NCBI RefSeq assembly: GCF_002298975.1
Contig: NZ_DBMV01000045.1
Coordinates: forward strand, 202,681-266,680
From: Ralstonia sp. UBA689
GTDB lineage: Bacteria; Pseudomonadota; Gammaproteobacteria; Burkholderiales; Burkholderiaceae
DNA: 64,000 bases
Direction of reading: 5' to 3'
In this document: in pieces, positions 8,500 to 16,907 of the stretch
How positions within the stretch are numbered: the first letter of the stretch is position 1
Layout: the number at the start of each line of letters is the position of its first letter
Program-made: the position numbers and the translations under genes
Notes under the pieces: model-generated
Database searches by the model: none
The model's input: the letters and a program-made list of their open reading frames with translations, nothing else
What the model was told of the DNA's origin: nothing

Positions 8500-9228
8500 A
8501 TGACCAAACGTACTCTGCTCGGCATGCTCACGCCGTCGTCCAACACGGCGTTGGAGCCCATCACCAGCGCCATGGTGAGCGGCCTGCCCAATGTCAGCGC
8601 GCATTTCTCGCGCTTTACCGTGACGGAAATCTCGTTGCGCGATCAGGCGCTGGGGCAATTCGATCTGGACAAGATCCTCAACGCGGCCACGCTGCTGGCC
8701 GACGCGCGTGTCGACGTGATTGCCTGGAACGGCACGTCGTCCGGCTGGCTCGGCTTTGAGAAGGACGAGGCGCTGTGCCGCCAGATCACAGAGGCGACCG
8801 GTATTCCGGCCACCACGTCGGTGCTGGCGCTCAACGAGATACTCGCCAAGACGGGTGCGCGCGACTTCGGCCTGGTCACGCCGTACCTGGACGACGTGCA
8901 GCAGCGCATCGTGCAGAACTACGCCCGCCACAGTTTCCGCTGCGTGGCCGAGCGGCACCTGGACCTGCACGTCAACCACAGCTTTGCCGACGTGAACGAA
9001 GACACCATCCGCGCCATGGTGCGCGAGGTGGCGCAGCACAAGCCGGCAGCCATCACCACGTTCTGCACCAACCTGCGCGCAGCCCATCTCGTTGAAGAAC
9101 TGGAAGCAGAGACGGGCATCCCCGTCTACGACACGATCTCGACCGTGGTGTGGAAATCGCTGCGGCTGGCCGGCGTAGACACCACCGCGCTGCGTGGCTG
9201 GGGCCGACTGTTTGCCGAAGTCGCCTGA
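8500..9228 (+). CDS. Asp/Glu racemase superfamily protein (maleate isomerase/arylmalonate decarboxylase-like)
   Basis: The 242-residue protein has the two-domain Asp/Glu racemase fold: TLLGMLTPSSNTALEP at the N-terminus, WNGTSSGWLG at the first active-site loop and TTFCTNLRAAH at the second. Maleate isomerases and racemases carry a cysteine in each loop. Here only the second loop has one, and the first has Gly, an arrangement known from arylmalonate decarboxylase. It might therefore decarboxylate or isomerise a dicarboxylate rather than racemise an amino acid. The start at 8500 matches where family members usually begin; an ATG at 8476 would add eight residues. It lies 12 bases before the dihydropyrimidinase gene, in the same operon. 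Confidence 0.85.
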   Translation: MTKRTLLGMLTPSSNTALEPITSAMVSGLPNVSAHFSRFTVTEISLRDQALGQFDLDKILNAATLLADARVDVIAWNGTSSGWLGFEKDEALCRQITEATGIPATTSVLALNEILAKTGARDFGLVTPYLDDVQQRIVQNYARHSFRCVAERHLDLHVNHSFADVNEDTIRAMVREVAQHKPAAITTFCTNLRAAHLVEELEAETGIPVYDTISTVVWKSLRLAGVDTTALRGWGRLFAEVA

Positions 9229-9240
9229 AGGAGTGCCTGC

Positions 9241-10656
9241 ATGTCCACTGAACTCGATCTGGTGATCCGCAACGCGGATGTGGTCACCGCCTCTGACCGC
9301 TTTACGTGCGACATCGGCGTGCGCGATGGACGCATCGCCGTGCTTGGCAACGGCTTGCAGCGCGGCGCGCGCGAAGTTGATGCCAGCGGCCTGTTGGCAC
9401 TGCCCGGAGGCGTCGACGGTCATTGCCACCTCGATCAGCCCATGCCCGACGGCTTGCGCATGGCCGATGACTTCTTCACCGGCACGCGCGCGGCCGTCTG
9501 CGGTGGCACGACCACCGTCATTCCGTTTGCCGCGCAGGAAAAAGGCGGCTCGCTCAAGGCTGCCGTAGCCGACTATCACCGCCGCGCGGAAGGCCGCGCG
9601 GTGGCTGATTACGGCTTCCACCTGATCGTTGCCGACCCGACGCCCGAGGTATTGCGGCACGAGTTGCCCGAGCTGATCCGCCAGGGCTACACCTCGTTCA
9701 AGGTCTACATGACCTATGACGACCTGAAGCTGTCCGATCGCGAAATGCTGGCGGTGCTCGAGGTGGCCAGGCAAAACAACGCGCTGGTGATGGTGCACGC
9801 GGAAAACGCCGACTGCATCTCATGGCTGACCGAGAAGCTGGTGGGCGAGGGCCGCATCTCGCCGCGCTTCCATGGTTTTGCGCGCCCGGCCGCCGTGGAG
9901 CGCGAAGCCACACACCGCGCCATCACCTTTGCCGAACTGGTGGATGTGCCGATCCTGATTGTGCACGTGTCGGGCAAGGAGGCGATCGAGCAGATCCGCT
10001 GGGCGCAAGGCCGGGGCCTGCAGATTCTGGCCGAGACCTGCCCGCAGTACCTTTACCTGACGGCAGAAAACATGGGCCTGCACGGCGACGATGGCTACGA
10101 AGGCGCCAAGTGCGTCTGCAGCCCGCCGCCCCGCGACCCCGAGAACCAGGCGGCGGTGTGGCGTGCGCTGGCCGGTGGCGTGTTCAGTGTGTTCTCTTCC
10201 GACCACGCGCCGTTCAACTACGACGACCCGCAGGGCAAGAAGCTTGGCGGCCAGGCGCAGCCGTTCGATCACATTCCCAATGGTGTGCCCGGCATCGAAA
10301 CGCGCCTGCCGCTGCTGTTTGATGGCATTGCGCGCGGCAAGCTGTCGCTGCATCAATTCGTGGAGTTGACGTCATATCGTCCGGCGCGGCTGTATGGCCT
10401 GTACCCGCGCAAGGGCACCATTGCCGTGGGGGCCGACGCCGACATCGCCCTGTGGGACCCGGCGCGCCGCGTGCGCATTACCAACAGCGCGTTGCATCAC
10501 GCAGTGGACTACACGCCGTATGAAGGTATCGAAGTGACCGGCTGGCCGGTGCACTGTTTCTCGCGCGGCGAGATGCTGGTTGAAGATGGTCAATACCTGG
10601 AGCCGGCACCCGGGCGTGGGCAGTTCCTGGTGGCGGGCGCGCCATCTTTGGTTTGA
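9241..10656 (+). CDS. Dihydropyrimidinase / D-hydantoinase family amidohydrolase
   Basis: This 471-residue binuclear metal hydrolase opens cyclic amide rings. Metal ligands visible are GHCHLDQP (His61, His63), the carboxylated lysine in SFKVYMTYDD (Lys154), VMVHAEN, LIVHVSG and the aspartate of SSDHAPFN. It contains a VKCVCSPPPR-like loop near the substrate pocket, typical of dihydropyrimidinase/hydantoinase. Genes before and after belong to the Asp/Glu racemase superfamily, a common neighbour of hydantoinases. No carbamoylase gene is present to hydrolyse the N-carbamoyl product, so the pathway is either completed elsewhere or differs from classic hydantoin use. The start follows AAGGAGTGCCTGC. 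Confidence 0.93.
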   Translation: MSTELDLVIRNADVVTASDRFTCDIGVRDGRIAVLGNGLQRGAREVDASGLLALPGGVDGHCHLDQPMPDGLRMADDFFTGTRAAVCGGTTTVIPFAAQEKGGSLKAAVADYHRRAEGRAVADYGFHLIVADPTPEVLRHELPELIRQGYTSFKVYMTYDDLKLSDREMLAVLEVARQNNALVMVHAENADCISWLTEKLVGEGRISPRFHGFARPAAVEREATHRAITFAELVDVPILIVHVSGKEAIEQIRWAQGRGLQILAETCPQYLYLTAENMGLHGDDGYEGAKCVCSPPPRDPENQAAVWRALAGGVFSVFSSDHAPFNYDDPQGKKLGGQAQPFDHIPNGVPGIETRLPLLFDGIARGKLSLHQFVELTSYRPARLYGLYPRKGTIAVGADADIALWDPARRVRITNSALHHAVDYTPYEGIEVTGWPVHCFSRGEMLVEDGQYLEPAPGRGQFLVAGAPSLV

Positions 10657-10678
10657 GCGAGGCTTTCAGAGGCTCATC

Positions 10679-11416
10679 ATGCGTATTCTGGTCGTCAATC
10701 CCAACATCTCCGAGAGCGTGACAGAGCTGATCCATGCAGAGGCGCAGCGCTCCGTCTCCCCGGGCACCGCACTCACTATGGCGACGGCACCGTTTGGCGT
10801 GGCCTACATCGAAACGCGCTTCGAGGCGCTGGTAGGCGGCTACGCCACAGCTTGCGTGGTGGCGGAGCACCATGGCCAGTTCGACGGCGTGGTCGTAGCG
10901 GCGTTTGGTGATCCCGGCCTGGCCGGCATCAAGGAGCTGTGCGATGTGCCGGTGGTCGGCATGACGGAGGCGGCACTGGCCAGCGCGTGTTTGCTGGGTC
11001 AGCGCTTTTCCATCATCGCGATCTCGCATCGCATTGAAGCGTGGTATCGCGAGTGCGTGGCTGCCAATGGGTTGTCTGCGCGGCTGGCAAGCGTGCGTTC
11101 GTTGCAGCAGCCGCTGCGCGACATCGGTAGCGTGCAGGAAGACCACGCGGCACGGTTGGAAGAACTCAGCTTGCAAGCCGTGCGCGAGGATGGCGCCGAC
11201 GTCATCATCGTGGCCGGTGCCCCGCTAGCGGGGCTGGCACGCACGCTCAAGGACCGCATCCCCGTGCCAGTGGTCGACGGCGTCTCCAGTGCAATCCGAC
11301 ATTGCGAGAGTCTGATCGCGCTGGCGCCGAAGGGCCCGACCGAAGGAAGCTTTGCGCGTCCGCCGCGCAAGGCAAGCCGTGGCCTGCCGCCTGCGTTGTC
11401 TGCGTTGCTGGCCTGA
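10679..11416 (+). CDS. Hydantoin/allantoin racemase-like protein without catalytic cysteines
   Basis: This 245-residue Asp/Glu racemase superfamily member opens with MRILVVNPNISESVT, as hydantoin racemases do. It retains the loop context AAFGDPGL and IVAGAPLAGLA. In hydantoin and allantoin racemases these two loops carry the catalytic cysteines (CF.DPGL and GCAGM); here both positions are alanine. The protein may therefore catalyse a different reaction or act as a binding protein. The ATG at 10679 is chosen because it begins at the conserved N-terminus; the longer open frame from 10580 reads back into the hydantoinase gene. It is the last gene of the MFS-racemase-hydantoinase operon. Confidence 0.82.
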   Translation: MRILVVNPNISESVTELIHAEAQRSVSPGTALTMATAPFGVAYIETRFEALVGGYATACVVAEHHGQFDGVVVAAFGDPGLAGIKELCDVPVVGMTEAALASACLLGQRFSIIAISHRIEAWYRECVAANGLSARLASVRSLQQPLRDIGSVQEDHAARLEELSLQAVREDGADVIIVAGAPLAGLARTLKDRIPVPVVDGVSSAIRHCESLIALAPKGPTEGSFARPPRKASRGLPPALSALLA

Positions 11417-11491
11417 ACGCGAGACTGTCTTTTGTTCTTGGCGCTGCCGGTTCTCCTGCGCGGAGACCGGCGTGCTGACTTCCCCGAGGCT

Positions 11492-12456
11492 TCAGTGCAG
11501 CCCTCCTAGCGCCGCCTCCATCCGGTCGGCAGCAAGCGCAAGCTGTGCATCCGATGTGGCATAGGACAGCCGCATGAAGCCGGCCATGCCGAAGCCCGAT
11601 CCGGGCACGACGGCCACACCTTGGTCCAGCAGGTAGGCAGCCAGCGCAACATCGTCGTTGATCGCGCTGCCGTCAGGTGCCTTGCGCCCGATGAAGGCCC
11701 GCACGTCGGGAAAAAAGATAGAAGGCGCCTTCCGGCGTGGGAGTCTGCAGCCCATCGATGGCGGCAAAGCGCTGCAAGAGCAAATCCCGCCGGGCCTGGA
11801 AGATGCCGCAGCGGCGCGCGACCTCTTTCTGTGGCCCGTCCAGCGCGGCAACCGCCGCCGCCTGCGAGATGGAAGACGTATGCGAGTTGATCTGCATCTG
11901 GATCTTGGTCATCGCCTCGATCAGGGGGCGCGGCCCGCAGGCGTAGCCCACGCGCCAGCCCGTCATCGAGTAAGCCTTGGATACGCCGTTCACCGTCAGG
12001 ATGCGCGGCGCAAGGTCTGGCGCCACCGCTGCCAGCGTGGCAGCGCGGCGCCCATCGAACAGGATGTGCTCGTAGATGTCATCCACGAGGATGAAGAAAC
12101 GCTGATTGGCACTGCGGCGCAGCACGTCGGCAAATTGCCGCAACTGGTCGGCCGTGTAGGCCGTGCCGCTCGGGTTGCTGGGTGAGTTCAGCACGAACCA
12201 CTTGGTCCGCAGCGTGATGGCCGCGTCGAGCGTTTCGGGCGCAAGCGCGTAGCCCGTCTCGGGCGATGTGAGCAGCGGCCGAAGCGTGCCGCCGTTCATG
12301 GTGACGATGTCGGCGTACGACGCCCAGTACGGCGCCGGAATCAGGACTTCGTCGCCGCGGTTCAACGTTGCCGGGAACGCCTGGTAGATCACCTGTTTGC
12401 CGCCGCCGCCAACGCTGATGTCCGCTGGCGTAAAGATCAGGCCGTTATCGCGCGGC
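11492..12456 (-). pseudogene. Decayed class I aminotransferase (aspartate aminotransferase type)
   Basis: The minus strand reads as a PLP-dependent fold-type I aminotransferase: RDNGLIFTPADISVGGGGKQ, FPATLNRGDEVLIPAPYWASY, NSPSNPSG, VDDIYEHILFDG, the catalytic lysine in GVSKAYSMTGWRVGY, and GVAVVPGSGFGMAGFMRLSYA. Two lesions break it. A run of six A (plus strand, 11711-11716) shifts the frame; five would keep YLFPDVRAF in frame. The first roughly 90-110 residues are missing, because homology stops near 12456, where the sequence switches to a LysR C-terminus on the other strand. The single-base shift could be a sequencing error, but the truncation could not. Confidence 0.85.
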
Positions 12457-12636
12457 CAGGGGGTCTCGGTGGTGGCGTCGCTGGCGTTGCCGGAGGATCA
12501 TGCCGGCGTGGTGGTCCGCAGGATCACGCCGCGCACGTCGCGGCGCGTGGGGCTGGCCTGCCTGAATCAGGGCCGCCTGTCGCCGGCCGCGGCGGCGCTG
12601 TGGCGTCAGGCTCAGGCCATCAAGCTGCGTCGGTAA
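12454..12636 (+). pseudogene. C-terminal remnant of a LysR-type regulator
   Basis: About 60 codons in an open plus-strand frame read GVSVVASLALPEDHAGVVVRRITPRTSRRVGL, LNQGRLSPAAAALWRQ and a stop. This matches the end of a LysR effector domain. Everything upstream of it, including the helix-turn-helix, is absent, and the frame runs straight into the antisense of the truncated aminotransferase. It is probably what remains of a divergently transcribed regulator of that aminotransferase. The assignment rests on the typical LysR C-terminal pattern over a short stretch. Confidence 0.65.
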
Positions 12637-12692
12637 CGCGCCTGGCCAGATACGATGCAATCTTTCTTTCTGATCGAAACCGCTGCTTCGCC

Positions 12693-13577
12693 ATGTCCCT
12701 CCGCGCACTGAGAACGCTCGTCGCCATCGCCCGCCACCGGACGTTCGCCCGCGCTGGCGAAGCCGTTGGGCTCACGCAATCCGCCGTCAGCCTGCAGGTC
12801 AAGTCGCTGGAGGAAGAGTTCAACGTCCGCCTGTTCGACCGCTCGCGCCGCGAGCCCGCACTGACGGAGGCCGGCCGCATCGTGCTGGCCCAGGCCGAGC
12901 AGATCCTGGCCTTGTACGACCGGATTCCCGATGCGCTCAGTGACGAGCGCGCATTGGTCGGCCGGCTGCGCATCGGCGCCATCCAGACCGCGCTGTCCGG
13001 GCCGCTGCCCAATGCGCTACTGACCCTGCGGCACGATCACCCGGGGTTGCGCGTGCACGTGGCGGCGGGGCTGTCCGCCGAGCTTGCGCAACGGGTTGCC
13101 GATGGCGAGCTGGATGCCGCGATCACCTCGCAGCCGGTCAGGCCGCACCCGGCGGAGCTTGTCTGGTCCACCCTGTATGAAGACCGCTTCTGGCTGCTGG
13201 CCCCGCCGCAGTATGCGGAGCAGGACGCGCGTACGCTGCTCACCGAGTTGCCGTTCATCCGCTTTGACGCCCAGGCGTGGGCGGGCCGGATGATCGCCGC
13301 GGAGTTGCAGCGGCTGGGCGTACGGGTGCGCGAGGAGATGGTGCTCGACAACAAGGACACCATCGTGCGCATGGTGGCGAGTGGTCTGGGCGCCGCCGTG
13401 GTGGCGCTATCCGATTCGGTGCTGACCCAACTGCCGCCGCTTGCTCGCTTGCCTTTCGGTCAGCCGCAACTGCACCGGGCGGTGGTGCTGCTGGAACATC
13501 AGTCGCGTCCGGCGCAGCGTTTTACGCAGGCGCTGGCCGATGCGGTTGTCGCTTCTGCTATGAGAATTTCTCGTTGA
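12693..13577 (+). CDS. LysR family transcriptional regulator
   Basis: This 294-residue protein begins MSLRALRTLVAIARHRTFARAGEAVGLTQSAVSLQVKSLEEEF, the LysR winged helix. A two-lobed effector domain follows (LRIGAIQTALSGPLPNALLTLR, ELDAAITSQPV, MVASGLGAAVVALSD). The ATG at 12693 is chosen because the motif starts there; an upstream start at 12600 would run through the LysR remnant. It stands 153 bases before the AEC-type carboxylate transporter gene on the same strand, which is its most likely target. The effector is unknown. Confidence 0.92.
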   Translation: MSLRALRTLVAIARHRTFARAGEAVGLTQSAVSLQVKSLEEEFNVRLFDRSRREPALTEAGRIVLAQAEQILALYDRIPDALSDERALVGRLRIGAIQTALSGPLPNALLTLRHDHPGLRVHVAAGLSAELAQRVADGELDAAITSQPVRPHPAELVWSTLYEDRFWLLAPPQYAEQDARTLLTELPFIRFDAQAWAGRMIAAELQRLGVRVREEMVLDNKDTIVRMVASGLGAAVVALSDSVLTQLPPLARLPFGQPQLHRAVVLLEHQSRPAQRFTQALADAVVASAMRISR

Positions 13578-13730
13578 TTGGACGATAAATCATAATTATT
13601 GCTGCTGTCACGGCGTGATAGCTTGGCGGTGTTCCAGTTTCCTGTTCTTGCCGAGCATCGTCATGCTGTCCTGCAGATTTCCCCTCGTCCTATCCGCCAT
13701 GCGCGCGGCCCGTTGCACGGGAGCACGCTC

Positions 13731-14684
13731 ATGACCGCCGCGATCCTGCTGGCACTGGCGCCGGTCGCCCTCCTGGTTGCGCTCGGCCAAGGGCTCAAGC
13801 GCACCACCTTCATCGCAGAGGCCTTCTGGCCGCAAGCGGAGCGGCTCTGCTACTACGTCCTGCTGCCCGCCCTGTTCATGCACGGGCTGGCGAGCGCCAA
13901 GATGCAGACGTTGCCGGTGCTCCCGCTGGCGGGCACGTTGATCGGCGCGACGGTGCTGGTGGCGGTGGCGCTGGTGCTGGCCCGGCCGTGGATGCGTGTG
14001 GACGGCGCCGGATTCACATCGGTGTTCCAGGGCGCGGTGCGCTTCAACAATTACGTGGGCGTGTCGCTCGCCGCCGGGCTTTACGGCGCCAAGGGCATCG
14101 CGCTGGCGGCGGTGTGCAATGCGGCCATCGTGCCCACCGTCAACTTGCTGTGTGTGCTGGTGTTTGCGCGTTACGGCTCGGTGCGGCTGAGCGGCAGGGC
14201 GCTGGCGCGGCAGATCATGACGAACCCGCTCGTGGTGGCCTGCGTGATCGGGATCGCCATGCAAGCCGCCGGCCTGCACGTGCCTGCCGTGATCGAACCG
14301 GCGGTGCGCGCGCTTGGCGCGGCCTCCATGCCGCTCGGTCTGCTATGCGTGGGCGCTGCGTTGAACTTCGAGGGCGTACGCTCCTGGGCGCAGCCGGTCT
14401 TCGTGTCGTCGGCCGTCAAGTTCCTGGCCATGCCTGTGCTGACGCTCGTCGTCGGCCATGCCATCGGGCTGACCGACGCTGCGCTGATGGTGGCATTGCT
14501 GTTTCAGGCGCTGCCCACGGCTTCGTCGTCCTACATCATGGCGCGCCAGCTTGGCGGCGATGCCTCGCTCATGGCGGGGATCACGGCAGCGCAGACCGTG
14601 TTGGCCGCTGCGGCCATGCCTGCCGTGATGACGGCGCTGGTGCTAACGCCGGGTTTGCCGCAGAGGTTGATCTCGGCATTGTGA
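13731..14684 (+). CDS. AEC family transporter (malonate/auxin carrier type)
   Basis: This 317-residue inner-membrane protein has about ten helices in two five-helix repeats, as in the bile/arsenite/riboflavin and auxin efflux carrier superfamily. Recognisable segments are VRFNNYVGVSLAAGLYGAKGIALAAVCNA, LGAASMPLGLLCVGAAL and ALPTASSSYIMARQLGGD. Bacterial members move malonate, malate or similar acids. The ATG at 13731 follows GGGAGCACGCTC and opens directly into the first helix; the open frame from 13599 would add 44 non-hydrophobic residues. The LysR gene upstream probably controls it. Confidence 0.9.
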   Translation: MTAAILLALAPVALLVALGQGLKRTTFIAEAFWPQAERLCYYVLLPALFMHGLASAKMQTLPVLPLAGTLIGATVLVAVALVLARPWMRVDGAGFTSVFQGAVRFNNYVGVSLAAGLYGAKGIALAAVCNAAIVPTVNLLCVLVFARYGSVRLSGRALARQIMTNPLVVACVIGIAMQAAGLHVPAVIEPAVRALGAASMPLGLLCVGAALNFEGVRSWAQPVFVSSAVKFLAMPVLTLVVGHAIGLTDAALMVALLFQALPTASSSYIMARQLGGDASLMAGITAAQTVLAAAAMPAVMTALVLTPGLPQRLISAL

Positions 14685-14698
14685 GCACCGGATGCGGA

Positions 14699-15793
14699 TC
14701 ACGCCGCCGGGCGCTCACCCATCGCGCGCAGGAAAGTCTGCTGCGCGGTCAGCAGTTCCGGATAGGTGAGCGTGCGGTAATCCAGCCCATGCGCGCGGGC
14801 GATGTCTGCCACGCGCGCCGCCAGCGCGGGATAGTGCCGATGGCTGTAGGTCGGAAACAGGTGATGCGTCAGGTGCCAGTTGAGGCCGCCGAGCCAGTAG
14901 CCGATCCACGCTGGTTGCGGCTGCCAATCGCACGCCGTGTGAAACGCATGCTCGTGCCACGTGTGCGGCAACTGGCCTGATTCAGGCGGCAGATAGAACG
15001 TCACGTCAGCCCAGTGCGTGCCCAGGATCAACGCCACCAGCACGCACGACGCCAGCATCTGGCCCACAAAGTAACCGAACGCCACCCAGCTCCAGCCGAG
15101 GCCGAGCCGGTGTGCCACCCAGGCCGGCACCACCACCGCCACCGCGAAGTGCGCGGCCTTCGCGCCCAGGAAGGTCAGCCAGCCGCGCAGGCCGGGCAGC
15201 ACGCGATCCGTCTTGAGAGGCGTGAGCCCGAAGCGGTCCGACCAGTCGTAGATCCAGTTGATATACGGCAACGACAGCGCGGCGATTAACGGCCAGTAGC
15301 GATGCTGGTAGCGGAACTGCGGATACCACGGCTGGAACGGCGTCTGCCGCAGGAAGCGGTTGGCGGCGGTGTCGAGGTCGTAGTGCTCCACGTTGGCATG
15401 CGCGTGGTGGTAGTGCACGTGGCGTACGGTCCAGTAGGCGGGTTCGATGCCGAGCGGGATGGCGATCAGGCGGATCATCGCGCGGTCGAACCACGGCCAA
15501 GGCGAGAGTGCCCGGTGCGCGCCGTCGTGCAGCACATTCATCGCCACCATCATTGCGAGGAACGGGAAGGCGAGATAGGCCAGCACGAAGGTGAGCTCGC
15601 TCGTCGCCGTGACCATGGCGGTGTAGAGCAGCGCGGTGCAGGCGGCCAGAAAGAGGCCTTTGGCGAGCATGCCGATGTCGGCGAAGCGATGGTCGCCGTG
15701 CGCCTGCAGGTGGTCGTGCGCAGCGCTGCGCAGATCATCGGCCAGCGACGACGAACGCGGCGAAGCATGGCGGAGCTTACTGAGATTCGGCAT
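14699..15793 (-). CDS. Membrane fatty acid desaturase family protein
   Basis: This 364-residue membrane di-iron enzyme has the three histidine boxes of acyl-lipid desaturases and related hydroxylases: HDGAHR, HVHYHHAH and HLTHHLFPTYSHRHYP. Four or more hydrophobic segments flank them. It would insert a double bond or hydroxyl group into an acyl chain at the cytoplasmic membrane. The start (MPNLSKLRHA) overlaps the end of the sterol-desaturase-like gene by 17 bases, so it is the last gene of the seven-gene lipid operon running from 21623. Its partner electron donor is not encoded here. The larger frame from 15895 extends into the preceding gene and is not used. Confidence 0.9.
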   Translation of the reverse strand: MPNLSKLRHASPRSSSLADDLRSAAHDHLQAHGDHRFADIGMLAKGLFLAACTALLYTAMVTATSELTFVLAYLAFPFLAMMVAMNVLHDGAHRALSPWPWFDRAMIRLIAIPLGIEPAYWTVRHVHYHHAHANVEHYDLDTAANRFLRQTPFQPWYPQFRYQHRYWPLIAALSLPYINWIYDWSDRFGLTPLKTDRVLPGLRGWLTFLGAKAAHFAVAVVVPAWVAHRLGLGWSWVAFGYFVGQMLASCVLVALILGTHWADVTFYLPPESGQLPHTWHEHAFHTACDWQPQPAWIGYWLGGLNWHLTHHLFPTYSHRHYPALAARVADIARAHGLDYRTLTYPELLTAQQTFLRAMGERPAA

Positions 15794-16907
15794 GAGGTGG
15801 AGAAGGCAGAGATGCATCTGCGCGCAGCACGTGCCACAACCCGCAGACGAGGCCATGCGCACCCAGCGCGACGGCCAGCGTATCGGACAACGCATCGCCC
15901 GCGTCGCATAGGCCGGTCATCAGCACGGGCAACGCGAGCGCCAGCAGCGGCCACAGCCAGCGACCCCAGGTGCGCCCATCCGACAGCCCCCCCAGCGCGA
16001 GCGTGAGCAGCAGAATGAGCGCGAACCACACGGCCTGCCAATGGCCGGGCCACAGGCCATCGGTGCGCACGTAGTTGATCACCACGCCAAACAACAGCAC
16101 GCCGCCGGTGGCGATCCAGCCGGCGGGGGTGGCACGCGCATCGCGCTGCAGGTGCGGGGTGCGCAGGCCCAGCCACTGCAGCGTCGGCACGATGTTGGCC
16201 CAGAACGGATTGTCGCTGTGCGTGGGCTTGTGCACGCCATAGCGGATCGGCACGTCGGGCAGCGCACGCTGGTAGGTGCCGAACAGCTTGTCCCACAGGA
16301 GCAGCGTGCCGCCGAAATTGCGGTCGATGTATTCCGGGTTGCAGCCGTGGTGCACGCGGTGGTTGGCGGGCGTGACCATGACGTGGTCCAGCACGCCCGA
16401 GCTGCCGACCAGCCCGCAGTGGTTGTAGAACTGCACGGAGTAATGAAACCCTGACACCATCACGAACATCTCGGGCGTCACGCCCAGCAGTGCCAGCGGC
16501 ACAAAGAACGGCAGCGAGGTCAGCGACGACAGCCACGCGTTGCGCACGCCCAGCGACAGGTTGAAATGCTTGCCTTCGTGATGCACGGCGTGGACGGCCC
16601 ACAGAAAGCCGAACCGATGGTGCATGCGGTGCAGCCAATAGAAACCCAGGTCCCACGCGACGAAGGCAAACGCCCATCCGACGATGGGGTGCCAGTTGTC
16701 CACCCAGTGCCGGCTGGCATTGGCGTACAGCCAGGTGAAGCCGGCGACTTCCAATCCGCGGCACAGCCACATCAGCACATGGCCCGAGTTCAGGTTGAGG
16801 ATGACGTCGCGCCACGGCAGCGGCTGGCCGCGCCACCATTTGAGCGCGGCCAGTTCCAGCAGCACGCAGCCGAGCATCAAGGCCAACGGCAGGGCGAATG
16901 CATTCAT
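15777..16907 (-). CDS. Sterol desaturase/fatty acid hydroxylase family protein
   Basis: This 376-residue membrane protein of the fatty acid hydroxylase superfamily has histidine clusters HRMHHRF, HAVHHEGKHFN and HRVHHGCNPEYIDRNFGG, which form the di-iron site. The N-terminus is hydrophobic (MNAFALPLALMLGCVLLELAALKWW), and the C-terminus carries an added run of helices (residues about 270-360). The family hydroxylates or desaturates sterols, alkylglycerols and sphingoid-like lipids. The ATG overlaps the PAP2 gene stop as ATGA. It works in the same operon as an acyl desaturase, a ketosynthase and an adenylating enzyme, which points to modification of an operon-made lipid. The substrate is unknown. 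Confidence 0.9.
   Translation of the reverse strand: MNAFALPLALMLGCVLLELAALKWWRGQPLPWRDVILNLNSGHVLMWLCRGLEVAGFTWLYANASRHWVDNWHPIVGWAFAFVAWDLGFYWLHRMHHRFGFLWAVHAVHHEGKHFNLSLGVRNAWLSSLTSLPFFVPLALLGVTPEMFVMVSGFHYSVQFYNHCGLVGSSGVLDHVMVTPANHRVHHGCNPEYIDRNFGGTLLLWDKLFGTYQRALPDVPIRYGVHKPTHSDNPFWANIVPTLQWLGLRTPHLQRDARATPAGWIATGGVLLFGVVINYVRTDGLWPGHWQAVWFALILLLTLALGGLSDGRTWGRWLWPLLALALPVLMTGLCDAGDALSDTLAVALGAHGLVCGLWHVLRADASLPSPPHAESQ

Noticed and set aside
7117..9798. 893-codon open frame on the minus strand
   Set aside because: It lies antisense to the MFS, racemase-like and hydantoinase genes, which have clear families; the translation is His/Arg/Gln-rich as GC-rich shadows usually are.
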